This document shows positions 1-6,100 of a stretch of 8,723 nt of DNA, piece after piece. Each line of letters begins with the position of its first letter. The first letter of the stretch is position 1. Source of the DNA: Spirochaetaceae bacterium. GTDB lineage: Bacteria > Spirochaetota > Spirochaetia > Treponematales > Breznakiellaceae. A program made the translations under genes and the position numbers. The stretch lies in the NCBI GenBank assembly GCA_031275595.1, contig JAISOO010000037.1, forward strand, positions 1 through 8,723, in the 5' to 3' direction. The notes beneath the pieces were generated by a model. That model saw only the letters and a program-made list of their open reading frames with translations. It did no database searches and was not told the DNA's origin.

Positions 1-1
1 G

Positions 2-754
2 CCCAGCCTCTGCGGATTTGAGCAGCTCCTCCCCAGCGCCATGGGCCGCCTATTTGAGGTGGAGTTCTGCGTCTTCTCGGGGCTCATGGAAAAGCCTGAG
101 CGGCCCTGCGTTTTTGTCCTGGGAGGGGCGAAGATCAACGACGCCTTCCTTATGATGAGTACGGTTTTGGGCGGCGGCATCGCCGACCAGGTCCTCACCG
201 GGGGCCTCGTGGGGGAAGTCCTCCTCTGGGCGGAGGATTCGGATATTGGGGAAGATGCCCGGAACTTCATCAGACAGGAGGGCTACGAATCCCTGGTGGG
301 AACCGCCAAAGAACTCCGCGCGAAATACCGGGACCGGATCCTGATGCCCGAAGATTTTGCCGCGGTCCGGGAGGGGCGGCGGGCGGAATACCCCCGGGGG
401 CAGATCCCGGAAAATACCCTCATCCTGGATATTGGAACTAAAACCGCGGCCCGTTACCAGGAGCGGATCCGGTCGGCCAAGACGGTTTTTGTCAATGGTC
501 CCATGGGAGTTTTCGAAGAGGCGCCCACGGAACAGGGGACCCGGATGGTGTGGGACGCCTTAGGGGATACCCCGGCCTATACGGTGGTCGGCGGGGGAGA
601 CAGCATCACCGCCACCAGGAAGTACGGCAAGACCCAGGCGATCAATTACATCTGCACCGGCGGGGGGGCCTTGATCCGTTTCCTTACCGGGGAGGAATTG
701 CCGGTGGTCAAAGCCCTCCGGTTTGGTTCAAAATTGCGGCAGCCCCAATTTTGA
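2..754 (+). CDS. pgk: Phosphoglycerate kinase, archaeal-like, C-terminal part (5' end outside window)
   Basis: Catalyses 1,3-bisphosphoglycerate + ADP = 3-phosphoglycerate + ATP in cytosolic glycolysis/gluconeogenesis. The frame is open from the left edge, so about 250 residues of a roughly 400-residue protein are visible; the internal ATG at 41 is not the true start. Seen: the inter-domain VLGGAK motif, LDIGTKT, NGPMGVFE, and the nucleotide-binding GGGDSITATRKYG near the C-terminus. The block KINDAF...GIADQVLTGGLVGEVLLWAE and the DIG that follows resemble archaeal PGKs more than the usual bacterial form, from memory of family patterns. It ends with about 11 residues (RFGSKLRQPQF) beyond the usual LPxVxAL ending, and these are encoded inside a palindromic repeat at 727-755. 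It lies upstream of a type II GAPDH, its pathway partner. The PGK identity is secure; the archaeal affinity is inferred. Confidence 0.93.
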   Translation, partial: PSLCGFEQLLPSAMGRLFEVEFCVFSGLMEKPERPCVFVLGGAKINDAFLMMSTVLGGGIADQVLTGGLVGEVLLWAEDSDIGEDARNFIRQEGYESLVGTAKELRAKYRDRILMPEDFAAVREGRRAEYPRGQIPENTLILDIGTKTAARYQERIRSAKTVFVNGPMGVFEEAPTEQGTRMVWDALGDTPAYTVVGGGDSITATRKYGKTQAINYICTGGGALIRFLTGEELPVVKALRFGSKLRQPQF

Positions 755-755
755 A
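727..755. repeat. Hairpin over the pgk stop codon
   Basis: TTCAAAATT (727-735) is complementary to AATTTTGAA (747-755), giving a 9-bp stem extendable by one G-C pair, with an 11-base loop. It includes the TGA stop (752-754). A second, bulged copy of the same theme follows at 760-786 (TTTCAAAT...ATTTTGAAA). The theme recurs at 1085-1115 and, imperfectly, at 6053-6082, so it looks like a dispersed palindromic repeat rather than a plain terminator. No T-run follows. Confidence 0.6.
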
Positions 756-1002
756 GCTGTTTCAAATGCAGCCGAATTTTGAAAAAGATTCCATAAAAAG
801 GATCTTCGAGGATGACGATCCTCACCTAATAGAGTAGACTTATTTAGAGAGCCCGGTTGGGTTCTGAAGAGAGTTTGCTATTTTCCGTCAAAGAACCTTT
901 GGTTCGCCGGCGGTGAAGTTACGGTTTATGGCGGAATGTATCCGGTAACGGAATTTCCGGATAAGGACGGCCGCGGCATATTTTCATTGCATGGTAAGGA
1001 GG
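755..1002. other. Intergenic region after pgk with small hairpins and an unassigned open frame
   Basis: No gene was recognised in this stretch. It contains a 6-bp hairpin (GAGGAT 808-813 / ATCCTC 818-823), a 5-bp hairpin (GAACC 893-897 / GGTTC 901-905), and TATCCGG 939-945 facing CCGGATA 957-963. A plus-strand frame is free of stops from 816 to 1106 (stop 1107-1109), but its only ATG is at 936 and no clear ribosome binding site precedes it. No convincing sigma-70 promoter for the GAPDH gene was found here. Confidence 0.4.
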
Positions 1003-1037
1003 GCCCTTTGCAAAACCCGGTTGGTTTTGCAAAGGGC
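1003..1037. repeat. Strong 15-bp hairpin upstream of GAPDH
   Basis: GCCCTTTGCAAAACC (1003-1017) pairs perfectly with GGTTTTGCAAAGGGC (1023-1037) around a 5-base loop. No T-run follows directly. It is the first of three consecutive palindromes between pgk and the GAPDH gene. It could be an RNA processing or stabilising element, a bidirectional terminator, or a REP-like mobile palindrome. Confidence 0.7.
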
Positions 1038-1040
1038 TTG

Positions 1041-1068
1041 GGAAAAGCGGTCCAAGGTCCGCTTTTCC
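1041..1068. repeat. Second hairpin upstream of GAPDH
   Basis: GGAAAAGCGG (1041-1050) pairs perfectly with CCGCTTTTCC (1059-1068). Inside, a T-T mismatch is followed by two further G-C pairs. It begins three bases after the preceding 15-bp hairpin ends. Confidence 0.65.
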
Positions 1069-1084
1069 ACTTAAATCTACGGTT

Positions 1085-1115
1085 GCTTTTTCAAAATCTG
1101 ATATTTTGAAAAAGC
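1085..1115. repeat. Third hairpin, just ahead of the GAPDH ribosome binding site
   Basis: GCTTTTTCAAAAT (1085-1097) pairs perfectly with ATTTTGAAAAAGC (1103-1115) around a 5-base loop. It ends three bases before the AGGAG ribosome binding site (1119-1123), so in the mRNA it would sit directly against the initiation region. The arms share the TTTTGAAAAAG word with the repeats at the end of pgk. Confidence 0.7.
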
Positions 1116-1118
1116 GTC

Positions 1119-1123
1119 AGGAG
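1119..1123 (+). promoter_or_regulatory. Ribosome binding site of the GAPDH gene
   Basis: AGGAG lies 10 bases before the ATG at 1134. It supports that start; no other start in the frame has comparable support. Confidence 0.7.
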
Positions 1124-1133
1124 TAATATAATT

Positions 1134-2165
1134 ATGGTAAAAGTCGGTGTAGCAGGTTACGGAGTAATCGGGCAGCGCTTGGCGGACGGAGTATTTCTGC
1201 AGAAAGATATGGAACTGGTGGGGATTGCGGACCTCGCCCCTACCCTTTCAATCCGGGCACTGAAGGAAAAAGGGATGCCCTACAACCTGTATCTGGTTGA
1301 CGGCGCGGACAAGTCAAAATTTGACGCCGCGGGGATCCCCTATCAAGGCAGCTTTGCGGATCTTATCGGCAAGGTGGATATCATGCTGGATTCTTCCCCC
1401 GGCGGGGTGGGCGCCAAAAACAAGGAGCTCTACGAAAAAGCCGGGCTTAAGGCCATTTTCCAGGGAGGAGAAAAAAACTCCGTGGCGGATGTTTTTTTCC
1501 ATGGTTATGCCAACTACGAAAAGGGTCTGGGGGTTAATTACCTCAAACTGACCAGTTGTAACACCACCGGGCTTATCCGCTCGGTGGATTGTTTGGACCG
1601 GAAATACGGCGTTGACCGGGTAGCGATCACCATTATTCGCCGGGTCGCGGATCCCGGGGACTACCACCGGGGGCTGACCAATGCCCTGCAGATGGAGAAG
1701 GCCCCCTCGCACCAGGCCCTGGACCTGATGACCATCATGCCCCATGTAGAGGCTACCGGTATTCTGGTTCATACCCCGGTTACCCACGGCCATATCATTA
1801 CGGTGGTGGCCCACGGCAGGGGGGGCAAAAAGATCACCCGGGAGATGGCCCTGGAAGCCTTTAAGAACCACGACCGGATCCGGGTGGTCTCTCTGGAAGA
1901 CGGTTTTTTGGGGAACGCCTCCTTTTTCCGGTATGCCCGGGATCTGGGGAATCCCCGGGGGGATATGTACGAGATCGGCCTCTGGGAGGACAGTATCGTG
2001 GAAAGCGGGGATACGATCATGTACGCCATCAATATCCCCCAGGAATCGGTTACTATTCCGGAAACCATGGATGGTATCCGGGCGGCGCTGAAGATGCAGC
2101 CTGATTCTGCCTCGGCTACCGCGGAAACAAATAAATATTTAGGTCTAGGAAAATGGAAAAAATGA
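1134..2165 (+). CDS. gap: Type II (archaeal-type) glyceraldehyde-3-phosphate dehydrogenase, phosphorylating
   Basis: Oxidises glyceraldehyde-3-phosphate with NAD(P)+ and phosphate to 1,3-bisphosphoglycerate, the substrate of PGK. At 343 residues it matches the archaeal family length. Seen: a Rossmann start VGVAGYGVIGQRLADGV (residues 4-20); SCNTTGL with catalytic Cys142; RRVADPGDYHRG (169-180), equivalent to the archaeal RRAADP block; and THGH with His220 at the position of the archaeal catalytic histidine. Bacterial class I GAPDH motifs (SCTTNC) are absent. Where archaeal NADP-preferring enzymes typically have a VTK sequence after the second strand, this one has IAD (Asp33), which suggests NAD preference (inference). 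Good Shine-Dalgarno. The TGA stop overlaps the next start (ATGA), so it is co-translated with the malic enzyme gene. Identity is strong; cofactor use is untested. Confidence 0.93.
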   Translation: MVKVGVAGYGVIGQRLADGVFLQKDMELVGIADLAPTLSIRALKEKGMPYNLYLVDGADKSKFDAAGIPYQGSFADLIGKVDIMLDSSPGGVGAKNKELYEKAGLKAIFQGGEKNSVADVFFHGYANYEKGLGVNYLKLTSCNTTGLIRSVDCLDRKYGVDRVAITIIRRVADPGDYHRGLTNALQMEKAPSHQALDLMTIMPHVEATGILVHTPVTHGHIITVVAHGRGGKKITREMALEAFKNHDRIRVVSLEDGFLGNASFFRYARDLGNPRGDMYEIGLWEDSIVESGDTIMYAINIPQESVTIPETMDGIRAALKMQPDSASATAETNKYLGLGKWKK

Positions 2166-3613
2166 AAATTGATCCCTCGTTAAAAAATCTCGACGCCCTG
2201 TTCCCCGGTAATTTTACCGAGGACCAAAAAGCCCGGGCAAAAACCCTGTTTCTCAAAAATCTCTCCGCCGAGGCCCACCGGTTCTACGGCGGCAAAATGC
2301 AGACCCTGCCCAAGTGCGGAATCTACGGCCTCAATTGGTTTAACATCTGGTATACTCCGGGAGTCTCCCAGATCTCCACCACCATCCGGGATGATAACGA
2401 CACCTCCTTTGCCCTCTCCAACAGGGGAAACCTGGTGGCGGTGGTCTCCGACTCTACCCGGGTCCTGGGAGATGGAGACTGTACCCCTCCGGGAGGGCTG
2501 GGGGTCATGGAAGGCAAGGCCATGATCATGAAGTATCTGGGAGGCGTAGACGCGGCGGCCCTCTGCGTGGATTCCAAGGGACCCGACGGAAAAAGCAACC
2601 CCGATAAACTCATTGAGTTTGTCAAGATGATCCAACCTTCCTTTGGGGCCATAAACCTGGAAGATATCAGCCAGCCCAACTGTTTTAAGGTCCTGGACGA
2701 GCTTCGGGAAGCCTGCGATATCCCGGTTTGGCACGACGACGCCCAGGGAACGGCCTGCGTTACCCTGGCGGGGCTCATCAACGCCCTCAAACTGGCGGGG
2801 AAAAAGATCGGGGATGCCCGGATCGTCCTCCTCGGGGCGGGGGCCTCCAATACCACCATCGCCCGGCTGATCCTTACCGATGGGGGGGATCCCGCCAAAA
2901 TGGTGGTCTTTGATTCCAAGGGGAGCCTCCATGCGGGCCGGGACGATATCAAGGGGGATAAGCGGAACTACCGCAAGTGGGAACTCTGCGAGCGGACCAA
3001 CCCCGGCAGGGCTCCGTCCATCGCGGAAGCCCTCAAGGGGGCGGATGTACTTATCGCCCTATCCACCCCCGGACCGGATACGGTAAAACGGGAGTGGATC
3101 CGTTCCATGGCGGAAAAGTCCGTCGTTTTTGTCTGCGCCAACCCGGTACCGGAAATTTGGCCCTATGCCGCCAAGGAAGAGGGGGCCTTTATCGTGGCCA
3201 CAGGGCGGGGGGATTTCCCCAATCAGGTAAATAACTCGGTCTGTTTCCCCGGTATCCTTAAAGGGGCCCTTCTGGTCCGGGCCCGGAAGATCACCGACGG
3301 CATGGCCATACGCTGCGCCCACTCCATCGCGGAATTCTCCGAAAAGCGGGGAATAAAGCCGGATAACATTATCGCCACCATGGAGGAAGCCGAGGTTTTC
3401 GCCCAGGAAGCGGCGGATGTGGCGATCCAGGCCATCAAAGAGGGGGTCGCCCGGGTGACCCTCTCCTGGGATGAGGTCTACCGCCGGGCCAAGGCGGATA
3501 TCGCTGCCGCCCGGGCCCTGGTGGAGGATATGAAAAAGCTGGGCCATATCAAAGAACCTCCCCCGCAGATGCTGGATGCGGCCCTGCAAAAGGCCGTTGA
3601 AGCGGTAAAATAG
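2162..3613 (+). CDS. Malic enzyme (NAD(P)-dependent, oxaloacetate-decarboxylating malate dehydrogenase)
   Basis: Converts malate to pyruvate and CO2 with reduction of NAD(P)+. Seen (numbering from the ATG at 2162, 483 aa): IWYTPGV with the catalytic-type Tyr64; VLGDGDCTPPGGLGVMEGKA with catalytic Lys119; the metal-binding region NLEDISQP (Glu167/Asp168) and WHDDAQGTA (192-193); the nucleotide-binding LLGAGASNTT (225-228); and FVCANPVPEIWP late in the protein. The stretch after VLG departs from the common GLGDIGPxAxxPVMEGK pattern, so this is a divergent member. An ATG three codons upstream (2153) is possible, but AGGA at 2147-2150 is only two bases from it and 11 from 2162, and 2162 gives the classical ATGA overlap with the GAPDH stop. 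It is therefore translationally coupled to GAPDH. Cofactor preference cannot be decided by eye. Confidence 0.92.
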   Translation: MKIDPSLKNLDALFPGNFTEDQKARAKTLFLKNLSAEAHRFYGGKMQTLPKCGIYGLNWFNIWYTPGVSQISTTIRDDNDTSFALSNRGNLVAVVSDSTRVLGDGDCTPPGGLGVMEGKAMIMKYLGGVDAAALCVDSKGPDGKSNPDKLIEFVKMIQPSFGAINLEDISQPNCFKVLDELREACDIPVWHDDAQGTACVTLAGLINALKLAGKKIGDARIVLLGAGASNTTIARLILTDGGDPAKMVVFDSKGSLHAGRDDIKGDKRNYRKWELCERTNPGRAPSIAEALKGADVLIALSTPGPDTVKREWIRSMAEKSVVFVCANPVPEIWPYAAKEEGAFIVATGRGDFPNQVNNSVCFPGILKGALLVRARKITDGMAIRCAHSIAEFSEKRGIKPDNIIATMEEAEVFAQEAADVAIQAIKEGVARVTLSWDEVYRRAKADIAAARALVEDMKKLGHIKEPPPQMLDAALQKAVEAVK

Positions 3614-3619
3614 CATGGC

Positions 3620-3649
3620 CCCGGGCAAAAGCGTTTGCCTTTGCCCGGG
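3620..3649. repeat. GC-rich hairpin after the malic enzyme gene
   Basis: CCCGGGCAAA (3620-3629) pairs perfectly with TTTGCCCGGG (3640-3649), starting seven bases past the stop codon. There is no T-tract after it, so alone it is a poor intrinsic terminator. It may protect the mRNA 3' end. A smaller 5-bp hairpin (ACCCC 3665-3669 / GGGGT 3677-3681) follows. Confidence 0.6.
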
Positions 3650-3681
3650 TACTGTTACCGTTGTACCCCTGAGGTTGGGGT

Positions 3682-3720
3682 TGTCCGAAACGGCGCGAAA
3701 TTCGTTCGGACAGTTTCTTT
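3682..3720 (+). terminator. Probable rho-independent terminator of the GAPDH-malic enzyme transcript
   Basis: TGTCCGAA (3682-3689) pairs perfectly with TTCGGACA (3705-3712) and is followed by the T-rich GTTTCTTT (3713-3720). The position, about 70 bases after the malic enzyme stop and ahead of a new promoter candidate, fits. The 15-base loop and broken T-run make it moderate. Confidence 0.5.
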
Positions 3721-3736
3721 AATGCGGCTTCCCTCT

Positions 3737-3763
3737 TTGACATGGCCGGGGGGGCTGTATTTG
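3737..3763 (+). promoter_or_regulatory. Candidate sigma-70 promoter for the LarA-family gene
   Basis: There is a perfect -35 TTGACA at 3737-3742. The best -10 is TATTTG at 3758-3763 with a short 15-base spacer, which is weak. The site lies between the terminator and the ATG at 3807, as expected for an independent unit. Confidence 0.35.
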
Positions 3764-3806
3764 CATTAACCTTGAAAAAAGGACTCGAATTTTAAATAAT
3801 GAAGAT

Positions 3807-5186
3807 ATGAAACTATCGATACCCTATCTGGACAAGAGCTTTCCCCTGGAAATACCCAACGAAAACCTCCTGGCGGTGGCGGAACCCAACGATTTCAGGG
3901 CGACCGGAAGCCCGGCGGAGATCCTGGGGGAAGCCTTGGCGCGGCCCTACGGTCCTGCCGACGGGCCTTCTTGCGCCGCGGAAAAACGGCGCGGACAAAG
4001 CCTGACCGAATTTCTCCGGGGCGGACGCCGGGTTTTGCTTATCGTCAACGATGCCACCAGGCCCACCCCCACGGAGGCCATTCTTGGCTCCCTTATTCCG
4101 GCTCTGGAGAAGGGGGGAATCAAGACGGAAGACATCACCCTCCTCGTAGCTACCGGCGCCCACCGTAAACCCACCGAAGAAGAATACCACCAGATACTCG
4201 GGGGCTTCTACGACAGACTCCGGGTCCGGACTATCCACCACGATGCCCGGAAGGATGAAGACATGGCCGACCTGGGCCGCACCCGGAACGGTACCCCGAT
4301 ACTACTCAACAAGATACTTTTTGAGGTGGACCGGATCATCGCCACCGGGAGCGTGGAGCCCCACTACTTTGGGGGCTTTACCGGGGGACGCAAGGCTTTT
4401 CTGCCGGGGATCGCCGCCTTCCGTACCATAGAGGCTAACCATAAGCAGGCGTTGTCCCCCTTGTCCCGGTCCCTGGCTCTGGAGGGAAACCCGGTCCACG
4501 AGGACATGATGGACGCCCTCCCCCTGATAACGGCCCCCATATTTTCCTTTATGACCGTCCTGAACAAAAAGCAACAGGTGGCCGCGGCGACAGCCGGGGA
4601 CCTGTTGGCTTCTTTTTATGCCGCAGTGGAGGTCGCCCGGAAAATTTTCTGTGTTTCCATCCCCACCAAGGCGGATATTGTGGTTTCGGCAGCCAAATTT
4701 CCCATGGATATAGATCTCTACCAATCCCAAAAGGCTATCGACAACGGGGCCTTGGCCCTTAAGGACGGGGGGACCCTGATCCTGATTTCTTCCTGCCGGG
4801 ACGGCATTGGGGACGAAGCCTACGCCCGCCTTATGGCTCAGGCATCAAGCCCCGAGGACGCCCTGGAACGGATCCGGGCAGGGTATAAGCTGGGGTATCA
4901 TAAGGCCGCCAAAATGGCCGCAGTCGCGGGCAGGGCAACGATCAAGGCGGTCGCGGAGCTTTCCGCGGAACGGCTTAAGCCCCTCTTTATCGAAAAGGCC
5001 CCTTCCCCCCAGGAGGCTCTGGAGAGGGCCTTAAAAACCGCCAGGGACCGGGGGATCCCCTGTCCAAAGGTCCTGATATTGCCCGATGGCTGTGTCACCG
5101 TGCCCGAACCAGCTTTACCGCAATCATGGAAAAAAAACGCAGGTAAAATGAAGATAGTCCTGGCGAGCCCTCTTGTTGAGCCATAG
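3807..5186 (+). CDS. LarA-family nickel-pincer 2-hydroxyacid racemase/epimerase (lactate racemase-like)
   Basis: LarA enzymes interconvert stereoisomers of 2-hydroxyacids by hydride transfer to a nickel-pincer nucleotide covalently bound to a lysine. At 459 residues, with the N-terminal LarA (DUF2088) domain first and the C-terminal domain after. Residues matching Lactobacillus plantarum LarA in order and near-constant offset: Asp82/Arg85 in NDATRPTP, His119 in ATGAHRKP, His186 in VEPHYFGG, Lys196 in GGRKAFLPG (the pincer-binding lysine), His212 in EANH, and Gln306/Lys309 in DLYQSQKA. All key residues are kept, so it should be active if cofactor is made. LarB, LarC and LarE cofactor genes are not in this window. 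Homologues act on lactate, malate, phenyllactate, sugar acids and others, so the substrate is unknown. The ATG at 3807 has only a weak GAAG close by; a better AAGGA (3779-3783) is 23 bases away and no earlier in-frame start exists. Confidence 0.9.
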   Translation: MKLSIPYLDKSFPLEIPNENLLAVAEPNDFRATGSPAEILGEALARPYGPADGPSCAAEKRRGQSLTEFLRGGRRVLLIVNDATRPTPTEAILGSLIPALEKGGIKTEDITLLVATGAHRKPTEEEYHQILGGFYDRLRVRTIHHDARKDEDMADLGRTRNGTPILLNKILFEVDRIIATGSVEPHYFGGFTGGRKAFLPGIAAFRTIEANHKQALSPLSRSLALEGNPVHEDMMDALPLITAPIFSFMTVLNKKQQVAAATAGDLLASFYAAVEVARKIFCVSIPTKADIVVSAAKFPMDIDLYQSQKAIDNGALALKDGGTLILISSCRDGIGDEAYARLMAQASSPEDALERIRAGYKLGYHKAAKMAAVAGRATIKAVAELSAERLKPLFIEKAPSPQEALERALKTARDRGIPCPKVLILPDGCVTVPEPALPQSWKKNAGKMKIVLASPLVEP

Positions 5187-5286
5187 TTCAGGGTCTTGCC
5201 TGTTGAGGACGGATCTTTCCCCCGGGGCGTCTTCGCTGAGGACAGAAACGGTTATTGACCCAGGATCCGGGGCGGATTTCCGGAGT
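5187..5286. other. Convergent intergenic region between the LarA-family and RAYT-like genes
   Basis: A 100-base gap between two convergent genes. GAGGACG (5204-5210) and CGTCTTC form only an imperfect inverted repeat. No convincing terminator for either gene was seen. Confidence 0.4.
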
Positions 5287-5799
5287 TTAGCCGGGGGCGG
5301 GGGGCAAAAGCAGGGGGGAATTGGGGGGAAAAGCGGGCTTGACCGCTGATTTCCCGCTATGGGGGCTGACCCCATGGGTCCAAACCCCACCGGCCCAGGC
5401 CGCCTTCCAATCCCCGACCGGCACTTCCTCCCCCATCTCAGGCTCTCCATCCACTATCCGCGACCAGTACCGGTCCCCCCAGATGTGGCCGATCCTCCCC
5501 GCCAGCCGGTTGTAGCGCTGGGCAAAGGTCTGTTTCAGCCGCTGCATGATCGCGGGGAGTTCCAGCCCGTCCGCGGGCTTAATGTAAAACGTGAGCCAGT
5601 CATCCTCCAGGCGCAGCCCCTGAATCGCGAAGTCGAACCGGTTCTTGGTTTCACGGAAGACCTTGGCAAAAAGCGCCAGGGCCTTATACAAACGAAAGAG
5701 CGGTTCCCGGTTGTTGACGCGGGTACGGATCTCGTACCACACCCCTTGTTGCAGCTTGCGTAATGGTCTCATATACGGTATATGAGCCTGACTCGTCAT
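5287..5799 (-). CDS. RAYT-like (REP-associated Y1/IS200-type transposase) protein lacking the HUH motif
   Basis: The fold family is Y1 single-strand transposases of the REP-associated type. Seen: an N-terminal RPLRKLQQGVWYEIRTRVNN opening, and the RAYT-like block AQRYNRLAGRIGHIWGDRYW (residues 93-112), which holds the candidate catalytic Tyr96 (family pattern RYNRRHGRxGHLxxxRY). In the usual GYVxMPNHVHLLVxP strand, the protein reads GLRLEDDWLTFYIKP (61-75), so both metal-binding histidines are gone (WLT instead of HUH). The last about 50 residues are Pro/Gly-rich and unlike the catalytic core. The longest start is at 5799; Met10 at 5772 begins closer to the conserved part and sits inside a palindrome. 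Neither has a good Shine-Dalgarno. No second copy or clear IS ends are visible. It may be a domesticated or repeat-binding derivative (inference). Confidence 0.72.
   Translation of the reverse strand: MTSQAHIPYMRPLRKLQQGVWYEIRTRVNNREPLFRLYKALALFAKVFRETKNRFDFAIQGLRLEDDWLTFYIKPADGLELPAIMQRLKQTFAQRYNRLAGRIGHIWGDRYWSRIVDGEPEMGEEVPVGDWKAAWAGGVWTHGVSPHSGKSAVKPAFPPNSPLLLPPAPG
5768..5786. promoter_or_regulatory. Near-perfect 19-base palindrome at the 5' end of the RAYT-like gene
   Basis: CTCATATAC (5768-5776) and GTATATGAG (5778-5786) are exact complements around one central G. The palindrome covers the alternative start codon at 5770-5772 (minus strand). Its size and centre suit a dimeric repressor operator or a self-recognition site of the transposase-like protein. 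Function is inferred from symmetry only. Confidence 0.5.
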
Positions 5800-5826
5800 T
5801 TTGCTTTAATACGGAACAAAGGATAG

Positions 5827-5849
5827 AAAAAAACTTGAGGTGCCCCCTC
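5827..5849 (-). terminator. Weak candidate terminator downstream of the tRNA genes
   Basis: Read on the minus strand, a 4-bp GC-rich stem (5846-5849 with 5837-5840) is followed by AAG and seven Ts (5833-5827). The stem is short, but the T-run and its place after tRNA-Ser(GGA) and before the RAYT-like gene make it the best candidate for ending the tRNA transcript. Confidence 0.3.
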
Positions 5850-5875
5850 TTCCAGTCGCTGCCGGCATCCTTGCC

Positions 5876-5973
5876 GCCTTTCCCTCCCTCCGGCCGGCGC
5901 AGCTTCCGGTTCGCAGCCCTTCCTTGGGGGGGCTTTTATAACTCTTCGGAGAGAGAGGGATTCGAACCCTCGG
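5876..5973. repeat. Direct repeat copy A (3' half and flank of tRNA-Ser(GGA))
   Basis: Starts at GCCTTTCCCTCC and runs through GGCGCAG and the G-run into the tRNA acceptor and T arms. It matches copy B at 6101-6195. Bases 5935-5973 are identical to 6157-6195 (39 of 39). The outer part matches with small indels and substitutions. Confidence 0.75.
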
Positions 5974-6033
5974 TACCCTTCCGGGTACACACGACTTCCA
6001 ATCGTGCACCTTCGACCACTCGGTCATCTCTCC
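5947..6033 (-). tRNA. tRNA-Ser (anticodon GGA)
   Basis: On the minus strand the acceptor GGAGAGA (6033-6027) pairs with TCTCTCC (5954-5948), with discriminator G at 5947. The anticodon loop TTGGAAG gives GGA, reading UCC/UCU. The long variable arm, with a TACCC/GGGTA stem around 5974-5989, is the class II serine hallmark. T arm GAGGG-TTCGAAT-CCCTC. CCA is not encoded. No clear promoter lies directly upstream, so it may be read through from the Ser(CGA) gene on the same strand. Confidence 0.95.
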
Positions 6034-6100
6034 TAAAAAAAATATCCAACGAACATTTTCCAAAACCAACCGATTTTTGAAAAATATTCCAACAATGAAT

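Noticed and set aside
1127..1132. TATAAT with TTTTGA 17 bases upstream, just before the GAPDH ATG
   Set aside because: It lies after the ribosome binding site and two bases from the start codon, so it cannot serve this gene unless the mRNA is leaderless.
1314..1871. Minus-strand 185-codon open frame antisense to GAPDH
   Set aside because: It overlaps fully with a well-recognised gene and has no family resemblance; high GC third positions create such frames.
2180..2932. Minus-strand 250-codon frame antisense to the malic enzyme
   Set aside because: A shadow of a gene with clear catalytic motifs; the translation is low in recognisable features.
5359..5763. Plus-strand 134-codon frame opposite the RAYT-like gene
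   Set aside because: The minus strand encodes a recognised family block, and the plus frame has no ribosome binding site or known motif.
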